Assembly (NCBI GenBank): GCA_963835215.1
Contig: CAWIES010000002.1
Span: 1,426,001 to 1,490,000 of the forward strand
Direction: 5' to 3'
Origin: Roseiarcus sp963835215
GTDB taxonomy: Bacteria > Pseudomonadota > Alphaproteobacteria > Rhizobiales > Beijerinckiaceae
Length of the DNA stretch: 64,000 nucleotides
Part shown: one piece after another, positions 24,940 to 35,905 of the stretch
How the letters are laid out: every line of letters starts with the position of its first letter
How positions within the stretch are numbered: the stretch's first letter is position 1
Program-made: the position numbers and the translations under genes
Notes under the pieces: model-generated
Told to the model about the DNA's origin: nothing
The model's input: only the letters and a program-made list of their open reading frames with translations
The model's database searches: none

Positions 24940-26525
24940 TTACGCCACGACAACGCTGTCCTCGTAGTCGGCCGGGACGGTCTGGTCGGCCGCCTGCGAA
25001 CGCCAGACGAGTGAGAGCGCGGTGGCGACGATGACATTGGCGGCAACAGCGGTCAGGCCGTTGTAGGCGGCAAAATGCAGGCCGAGCGCGCCAAGATCGA
25101 CGTTGCCGATCAACGGGACGTCCCAGGCAAGCGCGTGCACCGGCGTCCAGGCTTTGGGCGTCCACGACAGCGTGGTGCCGACAATCATCCCGACGGCCCA
25201 GCCGGCGAGCAGCGCCCAGCCGTTGAACCAGCGGGTGTAGAGGCCGAAGATGATCGCCGGGAATATCTGCACCATCCAGACGCCGCCAAGCAGTTGCAGA
25301 TCGACGGCGAAATTGGTCGGCATGAAGAAGATCACCAGCAGCGCGCCGATCTTGACGATCAGCGACACAAGCTTGGCGAGCACCGATTCCTCGCTTGCGG
25401 CGTCATCGCCGGATGGATGAACGGCTTCCAGACGTTGCGAGTGAAGGTGTTGGCGGCGCCGATCGACATCACCGCCGCCGGCACCAGCGCGCCGAGCGCG
25501 ATCGCGGCGAAGCAGAAGCCGGCGAACCAGTCGGGGAAGGCCCACAGCACGAGCTGGGGCACCGCATCCTGAGGTGAAGCGACCTTGACGCCGGCGGCGA
25601 TCGCCATGAAGCCGAGCAGGGCGATGAGGCCGAGCACGAAGGAATAGGCGGGCAGCGTCATGGTGTTGAAGCGGATCGCCCTGCCGCTGGAAGCGGCGAG
25701 CGTGCCGGTCAGCGCGTGCGGATACATGAACAGCGCCATCGCCGAACCGATCGCCAGCGTGATGTAGGGGCCGATCTGCCCCGGCGCCAGCGTCAGGCCC
25801 GCCGCGGGCACGGTGTGCGCGCCGCGACCTTGGCGGCGAAGGCTTTGTCGCGCGGCGGCGAAGATCGCGCCGAAGCCGCCGAGCTCGTAGGGGATGACCA
25901 CCACCGCGGCGATGATGAAGACATAGATCATCGCGTCCTTGACGAAGGCGATCATCGCCGGCGCGCGCAGCCCGCTCTTGTAGGTGTAGAGCGCGAGGAT
26001 GACGAAGGCGATGGTGATGGGCGCGTGCTGCAGCGCGCCTTCGCCCGAAAAGCCCAGCGCCAGGATCACCTTCTCAAGCCCGACGAGTTGCAGCGCGATA
26101 TAGGGCATGGTGGCGAGGATGCCGGTCAGGGCGACCGCCAGCTCGAGCCAGCCATTGCCGTAGCGGCCGAGCACGAAATCGCCGGCCGTGATGTAGCCGT
26201 GCTTGTTCGACACCGCCCACAGGCGCGGCATCGTCAAATAGAGAAAGGGATAGATGATGATCGTATAGGGCACGGCGAAGAAGCCGAACGCGCCGACGCT
26301 GAACACGAGCGCTGGGATGGCGATGACGGTGTAGGCGGTGTAGAGGTCGCCGCCGAGCAGGAACCAGGTGACCCAGGGGCCGAACCGCCGCCCGCCCAGC
26401 CCCCATTCAAAGAGACTGCCGAGATCGCCCGCCTTCCAGCGCGAGGCGACGAAGCCGAGCACGGTGACAAGCGCGAAGAAGAAGACGAAGACGCAAGTCG
26501 CGACGATATTGAGATGCTCGAACAT
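24940..26525 (-). pseudogene. Sodium:solute symporter, MctP-like monocarboxylate permease, frameshifted
   Basis: An SSS-family permease whose N-terminal two-thirds (26525 to about 25395) shows FGPWVTWFLLGGDLYTAYT, AVSNKHGYITAGDFVLGRYG and IGSAMALFMYPHALTG. The C-terminal part (SLIVKIGALLVIFFMPTNFA to the end) is in another frame. A slip near 25390 joins them, and two nearby compensating slips around 25825-25850 restore a stretch expected to read DKAFAAKV. Joined, it is about 525 residues with 12-13 helices. MctP relatives take up lactate, pyruvate, acetate or alanine. The DUF3311 gene just upstream, with 4 bp between them, is the usual small partner. Confidence 0.85.
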
Positions 26526-26529
26526 GGCC

Positions 26530-26700
26530 TCACGCCTTCCCCAGGCGGTCGGCGGCGTAGATAGTCACCGCTGAGACGGCGATCAGCGCGAGCTGGAACC
26601 AGTAGAAGAAGGGAATGCCGAACAGCGTCGGATCGACGACATTGTAGAGGGGCGTCCATAGCGCGACGACGCACGGAACCCACAGCAACAGATGCCTCAT
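26530..26700 (-). CDS. DUF3311 small membrane protein, symporter partner
   Basis: 56 residues beginning MRHLLLWVPCVVALWTPLY, with two membrane helices and the family's FYWFQLALIAVSAVTIYAAD segment. DUF3311 proteins typically precede sodium:solute symporters and probably assist them. The stop lies 4 bp before the symporter start, indicating one transcript. A GGGGGAAGC-like sequence upstream on the coding strand could serve as ribosome-binding site. Confidence 0.82.
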   Translation of the reverse strand: MRHLLLWVPCVVALWTPLYNVVDPTLFGIPFFYWFQLALIAVSAVTIYAADRLGKA

Positions 26701-26855
26701 CGCTTCCCCCTTCGCGGGCGCCGCTCGAGCGGCGGCGCGTCGACGCGGATTCCTGATTAGCGGCTTTGGCGATCGAGGTCGAGAGGCGGGACCGATTGAC
26801 ATCGGCGCCCCCGCGCCCACACTCGCATGCCGAAAATAGACGCACGGGGTGAGGC

Positions 26856-27332
26856 ATGGCGCGCTTGAAGATGGTTCTGCTGCTGGCGGGGGCAAGCGCC
26901 CTGCCGCTTCACGCACGCGCGGCGGGCGAGAACTCGCCCGCTGACGTCGTGACCGCGATCTACCACATCTACGCCGGGCCGAAGGGCGACTACCAGGCCG
27001 GCTCGCTCGATGACAAGCGCGTCGCGGCCTACTTCAGCAAATCGCTGCGCGCCGGGTTGAAGGCGATGAACGCGCGCTCCAAGACGCTCAACGAGCCGAT
27101 CCTCGACTTCGATCCGGTCACCGACTCTCAGGACCCGCAGGTCGACAAGCTGACGATCGCGCCCGAAGGCGACTCGGCTGCGCTCGCGACCTTCTACAGC
27201 CGCGAGGAGCAGCGCGTCGTGCGCTATTCCTTCGTGCGCGAAGGCGACGTGTGGAAGGTCGACGACATCGCTGGCGGGGCTGGCGCTAACAAGTGGGACC
27301 TGCGCGAGATCATCAAGCCGGGCGCGAAATAG
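26856..27332 (+). CDS. DUF3828-like secreted protein
   Basis: A 158-residue exported protein with a signal peptide (LKMVLLLAGASALPLHARAA). The mature part has the DUF3828 pattern: VVTAIYHIYAGPKGDYQAGS, KSLRAGLKAM, and VVRYSFVREGDVWKVDDIAG near the end. Such proteins adopt a small NTF2-like fold and their function is not known. It is divergent from the DUF3311/symporter pair and is followed by an inverted repeat, so it is probably transcribed alone. Confidence 0.72.
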   Translation: MARLKMVLLLAGASALPLHARAAGENSPADVVTAIYHIYAGPKGDYQAGSLDDKRVAAYFSKSLRAGLKAMNARSKTLNEPILDFDPVTDSQDPQVDKLTIAPEGDSAALATFYSREEQRVVRYSFVREGDVWKVDDIAGGAGANKWDLREIIKPGAK

Positions 27333-27368
27333 CGGGGCCCCGGGGGCTCGTTACGTTGGCGCGGTTCG

Positions 27369-27460
27369 TCATTGCGAGGAGCGCAGCGACGAAGCAATCC
27401 ACCCTTCCGCCGCCGCCCTGAGGCTCGTGGATCGCTTCGCTGACGCTCGCAATGACGGGG
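27369..27460. repeat. Inverted repeat of the ATTGCGAG...CAATCCAC family
   Basis: The left arm ATTGCGAGGAGCGCAGCGAC continues through GAAGCAATCCAC; the right arm GTGGATCGCTTCGCTGACGC ends GCTCGCAATGACGG. The arms are about 32 bp long with few mismatches and enclose a 30-bp loop. A partial relative occurs near 44328-44350 after hemH. Elements of this type are widespread in proteobacterial intergenic regions. The rest of the 27333-27648 gap holds no gene; a pyrimidine tract near 27565 precedes leuC. Confidence 0.75.
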
Positions 27461-27648
27461 CTTTTGGCTTCACCCCCCGGCCTCAAACGCCGCCTCTCGG
27501 GCGATTCCAGGCTCGGAGGAGGGCGGCGGCGGCGGCCCTCCGTGACTGGTGAATCCTGTACCTCTTTTTTCTTTGTCACAAACGGCTTAGAACGCCTGCC
27601 CAGCAGGGAACCCCCTTAGGCGCCCGTTGAGGGGCGCGGGAGCGATCG

Positions 27649-29055
27649 ATGGCCAAGCCGCGCACGATTTACGACAAGATCTGGGACGACCATGTGGTCG
27701 AGACCGGGGCGGACGGCACGTCGCTCCTCTATATCGACCGCCATCTGGTGCACGAAGTGACGAGCCCGCAGGCCTTCGAGGGCCTGCGTATGACCGGGCG
27801 CAAGGTGCGCGCGCCGGAGAAGACGCTCGCCGTCGTCGATCACAACATTCAGACCACCGATCGCAGCAAGGGCATCGCCGATCCCGAGAGCCGCTTGCAG
27901 GTCGAGCAGCTTGCCGAGAACGCGCGCGAGTTCGGCATCGAATATTACAACGAATTCGATCCGCGCCAGGGCGTCGTGCACATCATCGGCCCCGAGCAGG
28001 GCTTCACGCTGCCCGGCGCGACGATCGTGTGCGGCGACAGCCACACCTCAACCCACGGCGCCTTCGGCGCGCTGGCTCATGGCATCGGCACCAGCGAGGT
28101 CGAGCACGTGCTGGCGACGCAGACGCTGATCCAGTCCAAGGCCAAGAACATGAAGGTCGTCGTCGACGGCGCGCTGAAAGACGGCGTCGGCGCCAAAGAC
28201 ATCATCCTCGCCATCATCGGCCAGATCGGCACGGCGGGCGGCACCGGCCATGTCATCGAATACGCGGGCGAAGCGATCCGCGCCCTGTCGATGGAAGGGC
28301 GCATGACGGTCTGCAACATGTCGATCGAGGGCGGCGCGCGCGCTGGCATGGTCGCGCCCGACGAGAAGACCTTCGCCTATCTGAAAGACCGGCCGAAATC
28401 GCCCAAGGGCGGCGACTGGGATGCGGCGCGCCGCTATTGGGAGACGCTCGTCACCGACGAGGGCGCGCATTTCGACGAGATCGTGCGGCTCGACGCCGGC
28501 GCGTTGCCCCCGATCGTCTCCTGGGGCACCAGCCCGCAGGACGTCGTCGCGATCGGCGGAATCGTGCCGCGGATCGAGGACGGCGCGACCGAGCAAAAAC
28601 GCGCTTCGATCAAGCGCGCGCTCGAATACATGGGCCTGCATGGCGGCGAGAAGATTTCCGATCTGACGCTCGATCGCGTCTTCATCGGCTCATGCACCAA
28701 CGGGCGCATCGAGGACTTGCGCGTCGCGGCCAAGATCGTCGCCGGCCGCACGGTCTCGCAGCACGTCAATGCGATGGTGGTGCCGGGCTCCGGCCTGGTG
28801 AAGGCGCAGGCCGAGGCCGAGGGTCTCGACAAGATCTTCACCGCCGCCGGCTTCGAGTGGCGCGAGCCGGGCTGTTCGATGTGCCTCGCCATGAACCCCG
28901 ACAAGCTCGCGCCGGGCGAGCGCTGCGCTTCGACCTCGAACCGCAATTTCGAGGGCCGTCAGGGCTACAAAGGCCGCACCCACCTCGTCTCGCCCGCAAT
29001 GGCGGCTGCGGCGGCGATCGCCGGGCGATTTGTCGATGTGAGGGAGTGGCGCTGA
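27649..29055 (+). CDS. leuC: 3-isopropylmalate dehydratase large subunit
   Basis: A complete 468-residue LeuC, which with LeuD isomerises 2- and 3-isopropylmalate in leucine synthesis and holds a 4Fe-4S cluster. The start is MAKPRTIYDKIWDDHVV; cluster and active-site signatures are VCGDSHTSTHGAFGALAHGI, IGSCTNGRIEDLR and WREPGCSMCLAMNPDK, with the three cysteines present. The C-terminal NRNFEGRQGYKGRTHLVSP is typical. It is intact over 1.4 kb, which makes it a useful control for the frameshifts elsewhere. leuD is not in the window; in many relatives it is separated from leuC. Confidence 0.97.
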   Translation: MAKPRTIYDKIWDDHVVETGADGTSLLYIDRHLVHEVTSPQAFEGLRMTGRKVRAPEKTLAVVDHNIQTTDRSKGIADPESRLQVEQLAENAREFGIEYYNEFDPRQGVVHIIGPEQGFTLPGATIVCGDSHTSTHGAFGALAHGIGTSEVEHVLATQTLIQSKAKNMKVVVDGALKDGVGAKDIILAIIGQIGTAGGTGHVIEYAGEAIRALSMEGRMTVCNMSIEGGARAGMVAPDEKTFAYLKDRPKSPKGGDWDAARRYWETLVTDEGAHFDEIVRLDAGALPPIVSWGTSPQDVVAIGGIVPRIEDGATEQKRASIKRALEYMGLHGGEKISDLTLDRVFIGSCTNGRIEDLRVAAKIVAGRTVSQHVNAMVVPGSGLVKAQAEAEGLDKIFTAAGFEWREPGCSMCLAMNPDKLAPGERCASTSNRNFEGRQGYKGRTHLVSPAMAAAAAIAGRFVDVREWR

Positions 29056-29200
29056 TTCCCTTCTCCCGCACGCGGGAGAAGGTGGCGCCATTGGGCGTTC
29101 GCCAGAACGCCCGTCCTTCGACGGGCTACGGCGCCGGATGAGGGCCGGCGCTGCTTACCCTCACCCCGGCCCTCTCCCGCACAGCGGGAGAGGGGGATTT
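29056..29200. repeat. Composite intergenic hairpin repeat, long form
   Basis: Same modules as the copy at 10880-11010, in a different order: TTCTCCCGC/GCGGGAGAA, then the GGCGCC-flanked unit with inner hairpins GGGCGTTC/GAACGCCC and CCCGTC/GACGGG, then CCTCTCCCGC/GCGGGAGAGG. Inner stems are conserved while their loops differ (GCCA for GTTA, CTTC for TTTC). It lies directly after the leuC stop. Confidence 0.8.
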
Positions 29201-29232
29201 TCGCCGGCGACGCTCAGCATCGGGGGTTCCCT

Positions 29233-29646
29233 ATGAAAGTCGGCGATCTCCTCATCGACGAAGCCGAGCTGGTGGAATCCTTCGTCCGCTCGTCCGGGCC
29301 GGGCGGCCAGAACGTCAACAAGGTCGCGAGCGCGGTCGAATTGCGCTTCGACGCGCGGCGCTCGCCGAACCTGCCCAACGATGTCGCGATCAAGCTGATG
29401 AAGCTGGCCGGGTCGCGCCTGACGCTGGACGGCGTGATCGTCATCTTCGCCCAGCGCTTCTCCAGCCAGCCGCGCAACCGCGAAGATGCGCGCGAGCGCC
29501 TCGCCGCGCTGATCCTCAAAGCCCAGCATCGCGAGAAACCGCGCCGCGCGACCAAGCCGACCAAGGCGTCAAAGGCGCGCAGAGTCGACGAGAAGACCCG
29601 TCGCGGCGTGGTGAAGGCGCTGCGAGGGAAGGCGCGGGAGGAGTAG
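29233..29646 (+). CDS. arfB: Alternative ribosome-rescue factor ArfB (peptidyl-tRNA hydrolase)
   Basis: A 137-residue protein with the release-factor GGQ motif in RSSGPGGQNVNKVASAVELR and a C-terminal basic tail (KPTKASKARRVDEKTRRGV) that inserts into the empty mRNA channel of stalled ribosomes. This combination identifies ArfB (YaeJ, ICT1-like), which releases nascent chains on non-stop mRNAs. It stands alone between hairpin repeats after leuC. The short length excludes canonical RF1 and RF2. Confidence 0.93.
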   Translation: MKVGDLLIDEAELVESFVRSSGPGGQNVNKVASAVELRFDARRSPNLPNDVAIKLMKLAGSRLTLDGVIVIFAQRFSSQPRNREDARERLAALILKAQHREKPRRATKPTKASKARRVDEKTRRGVVKALRGKAREE

Positions 29647-29693
29647 TGGGAGCGAGTCCCTTCGCCCACAAGGGGAGAAGGGGGGTTACGCGC

Positions 29694-31070
29694 CTACAGC
29701 TTCTTCAGCCAGCTGCGCGCCTGCTTGCGCACGTTGGCCGGCGCGGCGCCGCCGTAGGAGGTACGGCTCCTCACCGAGCGTTCGACGCCGAGCACGCCGA
29801 ACACGTCTTGCGTGATGCGTGGCTCGACGCTTTGGATCTCCGCGAGCGTCAGCCGCTCCAGCGCAACGCCGCGCGCGGCGGCGAGCGCGACGATGCGGCC
29901 AGTGGCGTGGTGCGCCTCGCGGAACGGCATCGCCAGCGTGCGCACCAGCCAGTCGGCAAGGTCGGTCGCGGTGGAATAGCCGGCCCCGGCCGCCGCTTTC
30001 ATCCGCTTGGCGTCGGGGGTGAGGTCGCGGATCATGCCGGTCATCGCGGCGAGGCACAGCGACAGCGTTTGCAGCGCGTCGAACACGCCTTCCTTGTCTT
30101 CCTGCATGTCCTTGGCGTAGGCGAGCGGCAGGCCCTTCATCACGGCGAGCAGCCCGATCAACGCGCCAAAGACGCGCCCCGACTTGCCGCGAACCAGCTC
30201 GGCGGCGTCGGGATTGCGCTTCTGGGGCATGATCGACGAGCCGGTCGAGAAGGCGTCGGAAAGCCTGACGAAGCCGAACTGCGGCGTCGTCCACAACACG
30301 ATCTCTTCAGCGAGGCGCGACAGATGCACGGCGGCGATCGCCGCCGCGCTCAGCGCCTCGAGCGCGAAATCGCGATCGGCGACGCTGTCGAGCGAATTGG
30401 CGGTTGGCCGGTCGAAGCCGAGCGCTTTCGCGGTCATGTGCCGGTCGATCGGGAAGGAGGTGCCCGCCAGCGCCGCCGCGCCGAGCGGACATTCGTTGAG
30501 CCGCTTGCGGGCGTCGGCGAAACGGCCGCGGTCGCGCGCCAGCATCTCGACATAGGCGAGCAGGTGATGGCCGAAGGTGACCGGCTGCGCCGATTGCAGA
30601 TGGGTGAAGCCCGGCATCGCCATGGCGGCGCATTCGAGCGCGCGCTCGGTCAGCGCGCGTTGCAACGCGGCGAATTGCCCGTCGAGCGCGTCGATCGTGT
30701 CGCGCACCCACAGCTTGAGATCGAGCGCCACCTGGTCGTTGCGCGAGCGGGCGGTGTGCAGGCGGCCAGCGACCGGACCGATAATGTCGGCGAGGCGCTG
30801 CTCGACATTCATGTGAATGTCCTCGAGCGCGCGCGAAAAGGCGAAGCCGCCCGCCTCGATTTCGCCCTTGACTTGGTTCAAGCCGGCGGCGATGGCGTCG
30901 GCGTCGGCCTTGGCGACGACGCCTTGGGCGGCGAGCATGGCGACGTGGGCGAGCGAGCCGGCGATGTCTTGGGCGGCGAGCTTGCGGTCGAAGTCGATCG
31001 AGGCGTTGATCTCCTCCATGATCTGCGCCGGGCCGGAAGCAAAGCGCCCGCCCCACATCTTGTTGCTCAT
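29694..31070 (-). CDS. argH: Argininosuccinate lyase
   Basis: A 458-residue enzyme for the last step of arginine synthesis, cleaving argininosuccinate to arginine and fumarate. Recognisable parts are MSNKMWGGRFASGP at the start, TARSRNDQVALDLKLW, the TFGHHLLAYVEML region and the catalytic-serine loop GSSIMPQKRNPDA. The start is placed at the ATG before SNKMWGGRF; longer frames add arginine-rich residues that are antisense to tlpA. It is divergent from tlpA with only 20 bp between the starts, a conserved pairing in Hyphomicrobiales. A 568-residue frame on the opposite strand is a shadow. Confidence 0.96.
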   Translation of the reverse strand: MSNKMWGGRFASGPAQIMEEINASIDFDRKLAAQDIAGSLAHVAMLAAQGVVAKADADAIAAGLNQVKGEIEAGGFAFSRALEDIHMNVEQRLADIIGPVAGRLHTARSRNDQVALDLKLWVRDTIDALDGQFAALQRALTERALECAAMAMPGFTHLQSAQPVTFGHHLLAYVEMLARDRGRFADARKRLNECPLGAAALAGTSFPIDRHMTAKALGFDRPTANSLDSVADRDFALEALSAAAIAAVHLSRLAEEIVLWTTPQFGFVRLSDAFSTGSSIMPQKRNPDAAELVRGKSGRVFGALIGLLAVMKGLPLAYAKDMQEDKEGVFDALQTLSLCLAAMTGMIRDLTPDAKRMKAAAGAGYSTATDLADWLVRTLAMPFREAHHATGRIVALAAARGVALERLTLAEIQSVEPRITQDVFGVLGVERSVRSRTSYGGAAPANVRKQARSWLKKL

Positions 31071-31090
31071 GCTGAAGAGGCCTTGGAACG

Positions 31091-31738
31091 ATGGGTGAAA
31101 ACGCGGCGCGAAACCGTCGATGGCGTCTCGGAGCGGGCGCCGGCGCGCTGGCCGCCGTCGCGGCGGTGGCGGTGCTATACGGGATGGGAGCGCCGGGCGG
31201 CAAGGCCGCCGACGCCTGCCCCGCCGCCGCGGCGGCCCGCAGCGCGGCCCTCGCGCCGCTGGCCAAGGGCGACATCGCGGCCCTCGCGGTCGACCGGGCG
31301 CCGAAATTCGCTCCCCCAATCGCCTTTGACGGCCCCGACGGGCGCAAGCTGAGCCTTGCCGATTTCCACGGCGAGGCGCTTCTGCTCAACCTGTGGGCGA
31401 CCTGGTGCGTGCCCTGCCGGGCCGAAATGCCCGCCCTCGACCGCCTGCAGGCGAGCGCGGGAGGGCCGAGCTTCGAGGTGGCGGCGGTTAACGTCGACAC
31501 CGCCCGGCTCGACCGGCCGGGCGCCTTCCTCGACCAGATCGGCGTCAAGACCCTGCGCCGCTACGCCGATCCGAGCGGCGATTCCTTCGAAACCCTGCGC
31601 CTCGCTGGCAAGGCGCTCGGCCTGCCGACTTCGCTGCTGATCGACGCGGAGGGCTGCGAACTCGGGGTGGTTGCGGGCCCCATCGATTGGGATTCGCCCG
31701 ACGCGCGCAAGGTGGTCGCGGCGCTGAAGGGCGGGTGA
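31091..31738 (+). CDS. tlpA: Thiol:disulfide interchange protein, TlpA family
   Basis: 215 residues with an N-terminal membrane anchor (LGAGAGALAAVAAVAVLYG) and a periplasmic thioredoxin-like domain bearing WATWCVPCRAEMPALD, the CVPC redox centre. TlpA proteins reduce cysteines in the periplasm, notably for copper-site assembly of cytochrome oxidase. The LADFHGEALLLNLWATWC segment and the cis-proline LGLPTSLLI are well conserved. It is divergent from argH with 20 bp between start codons, so the promoters must overlap coding sequence or be very short. Confidence 0.92.
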   Translation: MGENAARNRRWRLGAGAGALAAVAAVAVLYGMGAPGGKAADACPAAAAARSAALAPLAKGDIAALAVDRAPKFAPPIAFDGPDGRKLSLADFHGEALLLNLWATWCVPCRAEMPALDRLQASAGGPSFEVAAVNVDTARLDRPGAFLDQIGVKTLRRYADPSGDSFETLRLAGKALGLPTSLLIDAEGCELGVVAGPIDWDSPDARKVVAALKGG

Positions 31739-31741
31739 GCG

Positions 31742-31833
31742 AGCCCTCATCCGGCGCTTCGCGCCACCTTCTCCCGCCACGCGGGAGAAGGGGAGCCCCC
31801 TCTCCCGCGTGCGGGAGAGGGCCGGGGTGAGGG
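31742..31833. repeat. Composite intergenic hairpin repeat, short form
   Basis: Reads CCCTCATCCGGCGCTTCGCG through TTCTCCCGC and CCTCTCCCGC hairpins. Where the long copies hold two inner hairpins, this one has a single GGCGC/GCGCC hairpin. It lies between the convergent tlpA and ftsH genes, where it could serve as a bidirectional terminator. Confidence 0.78.
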
Positions 31834-31836
31834 CCT

Positions 31837-33759
<1,923 letters not shown>

Positions 33760-34011
33760 CGCATTCCCATAACTGGCGGGCGCCCGGAGAGTTCCACCCG
33801 GCCCGGCCGGCTCAAGAGATCATTTAAGCGCGCCGGGCAGGATTGCCAAGACGCTCCGCTGGTTTGGCAAGAGAAGCGAAAGTCCAAGTGAACCTGAAGA
33901 CCCTGAACAATCATTGAAGATCGCCAAACACGGCGCAATCGCGGCCAAAGCTCAGAAAGCACGGCCATCAAGCGAAATTTACTCAATCTGTGGCCGATTT
34001 GCCGGCCGGCG
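33760..34011. other. Intergenic region between ftsH and the metallophosphoesterase gene
   Basis: About 250 bp without a supported gene, moderately AT-richer than the flanks. It must contain the ftsH promoter on the reverse strand and leads into the candidate ECF promoter on the forward strand. Reverse-strand frames crossing it are antisense shadows of the next gene. Confidence 0.5.
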
Positions 34012-34040
34012 GGAATAAACCCGCGCCCCGGCGAGTCTTG
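34012..34040 (+). promoter_or_regulatory. Candidate ECF-sigma promoter
   Basis: GGAATAAA at 34012-34019 and GTCTTG at 34035-34040 are spaced 15 bp apart, 42 bp before the metallophosphoesterase start. A GGAA-type -35 and a GTC-type -10 fit extracytoplasmic-function sigma factors, and the operon downstream encodes one, so autoregulation is plausible. This is inference from pattern only. Confidence 0.4.
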
Positions 34041-34081
34041 TCTCTGAACGGCCCAAAGGGGCGCGCGACGGAGATCAGGAC

Positions 34082-35014
34082 ATGGCGCAACGCGAGGACA
34101 ACGGCGTCGACCGCCGCCAGGCGCTCGAATGCATGATCTGGGCGGGGACGGGCGTCTTGTGGACGCTCTCGGGCGGCGTGCCGAAATCGGGCCTGCTCGG
34201 GGCCGCTGCAGGCGGCGGACGCCGGTTTCAGCTTCATTCAGATTTCCGACAGCCATGTCGGCTTCGACAAGCCGGCCAACCCTAACGCGCTCGGCACGCT
34301 GCAGGAGGCGATCGACAAGATCGTCGCCGCGCCGGTCAAGCCGGCCTTCATGATCCACACCGGCGACATCACCCATCTGTCGAAGCCGAAGCAGTTCGAC
34401 GACGCCGATCAGGCGATCGGCAAGGCCAGGCTCGACGTTCACTACGTGCCCGGCGAGCACGACGTCATCGACGAGGGTCAGGGCAAGGCCTATCTCGAGC
34501 GGTACGGGCAAGCAACGCCAAGGGCGCCGGCTGGTACGCCTTCGATCAGGCCGGCGTTCATTTCATCGGCCTCGTCAACGTCGTCGATCTGAAAGCCGGC
34601 GGCATGGGCAATCTCGGGGCCGAGCAACTCGCCTGGCTCGCCGACGATCTTTCCGGCCGCAGCTCATCGACGCCGATCGTCGTCTTCGCCCATATCCCGC
34701 TGTGGACGATCGCGCCCGAATGGGGTTGGGGCACCGACGATTCCGCGCAGGCGCTGGCGCTGCTCGCCCGCTTCGGCTCGGTCACCGTGCTCAACGGCCA
34801 CATCCACCAGATCATGCAGAAGGTCGAGGGCAATGTGACCTTCCACACCGCCCGCTCGACCGCGTTCCCGCAGCCTGCGCCCGGCACGGCGCCTGCGCCC
34901 GGGCCGATGCTGGTTCCCGCCGGCGAACTGCGCAAGCTGCTCGGCGTGCGCTCGGTCCTCTATCTGCCCGGCGTCGAGACGCTCGCCATCATCGACACCG
35001 CGCTCGCGTCATAA
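34082..35014 (+). pseudogene. Calcineurin-like metallophosphoesterase, two compensating frameshifts
   Basis: About 310 residues with a twin-arginine-like start (DRRQALECMIWAGTGVLWTL). The phosphoesterase motifs are FSFIQISDSHVGF (D-x-H), MIHTGDITH (GD), VPGEHDVID (GEHD in place of the usual GNHD), IVVFAHIPLW and NGHIHQIMQ. The signal region and the last two-thirds are in one frame, while the middle (about 34210-34500) is in another; slips near 34210 and 34505 restore the frame. The protein is likely periplasmic. It heads a run of cupredoxin, ECF sigma and anti-sigma genes, suggesting it is part of that stress regulon. Confidence 0.82.
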
Positions 35015-35025
35015 AGGAAGACATC

Positions 35026-35358
35026 ATGTCAGCAATCTTCAATCGACGCGCGTCGCTGCTACTCGCGGCGGCGCTCGTCCTCGGCGCGGCCTCCGCCGCC
35101 TCGGCGGATGAGGCCAAGGTCGGCATCGACAATTTCGCCTTCACCCCGGCCGAGCTGACCGTGAAGCCGGGAACGACCGTGATTTTCGAGAACCACGACG
35201 ACATCCCCCACCTCGTCGTCGCCGACGACGGCAAATATCGCTCGAAGGCGCTCGACACCAACGACCGTTTCAGCGTCACTTTCGACAAGCCGGGCGAATA
35301 CGCTTATTTCTGCGGCCTCCATCCGCATATGAAGGGGAAGATCGTCGTCGCGCCTTAG
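35026..35358 (+). CDS. Small periplasmic cupredoxin (amicyanin/plastocyanin-like)
   Basis: 110 residues with a signal peptide (RRASLLLAAALVLGAASAASA) and a type 1 copper domain. The ligands are visible as a His in DDIPHLVV and the Cys, His and Met of YFCGLHPHMKGKI. It starts 11 bp after the metallophosphoesterase stop with an AAGGAAG ribosome-binding site, so the two are co-transcribed. Cupredoxins of this kind shuttle electrons or buffer copper in the periplasm; a redox partner is not apparent here. The following genes encode an ECF sigma/anti-sigma pair. Confidence 0.92.
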   Translation: MSAIFNRRASLLLAAALVLGAASAASADEAKVGIDNFAFTPAELTVKPGTTVIFENHDDIPHLVVADDGKYRSKALDTNDRFSVTFDKPGEYAYFCGLHPHMKGKIVVAP

Positions 35359-35370
35359 GCGTCGGGGAGC

Positions 35371-35905
35371 GTGTTGACGAGCGAATCTGGCGAGACAGCG
35401 TTTCGCCGACACGGTCACGCCGCATCTCGACGACGCCTACGGCCTGGCGCGCTGGCTCACCGGCAGCGCAGCCGACGCCGAGGATGTCGTGCAGGAGGCG
35501 TGCATCCGCGCGCTCGCCGCGCTGGACCGCGCGCCGGTCGAGCGGGCGCGGCCGTGGCTGCTGACCATCGTGCGCAACACCGCCTTCAGCTGGCTCGCCA
35601 AGAATCGTCCGAGCGCGATTGTGCTGACCGGCGACTGGGATGCGCTCGAGGCGAGTGCGGCGCTGGCGCACGATGGCGCGCCTGACGCGGAGCAGGCGCT
35701 GATCGCGGCCGCCGACGAGGCGGCGCTGGAGGCCGCGATCGGCGCGCTGCCGCATCTCTTTCGCGAGGTCGTCGTGATGCGCGACATCAACGGACTGAGT
35801 TATCGCGAGATCGCTGCGGCGATCGGCGCGCCGACTGGCACCGTGATGTCACGTCTGGCGCGCGGCCGCGCGCTGTTGCTGAAAGACCTCGGAGGCGCCC
35901 GATGA
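35371..35905 (+). pseudogene. ECF RNA polymerase sigma factor, frameshift near the start
   Basis: Region 2 is RFADTVTPHLDDAYGLARWL with AADAEDVVQEACIRALAAL, and region 4 is EVVVMRDINGLSYREIAAAI with PTGTVMSRLARGRALL, together a typical ECF sigma factor of about 175 residues. The body is intact from about 35397. The apparent GTG start at 35371, with GGGGAGC just upstream, is in another frame, so either a base is missing near 35395 or translation starts elsewhere. The stop overlaps the anti-sigma ATG (ATGA). With the upstream cupredoxin and metallophosphoesterase it forms a likely self-regulating oxidative or metal stress unit. Confidence 0.85.

Noticed and set aside
27541..27648. Leucine attenuator (leader peptide) before leuC
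   Set aside because: No short ORF with a run of Leu codons followed by alternative hairpins is visible; only a pyrimidine-rich tract.
29646..31352. 568-codon forward frame opposite argH
   Set aside because: No family resemblance; it mirrors the conserved argH coding sequence on the other strand.
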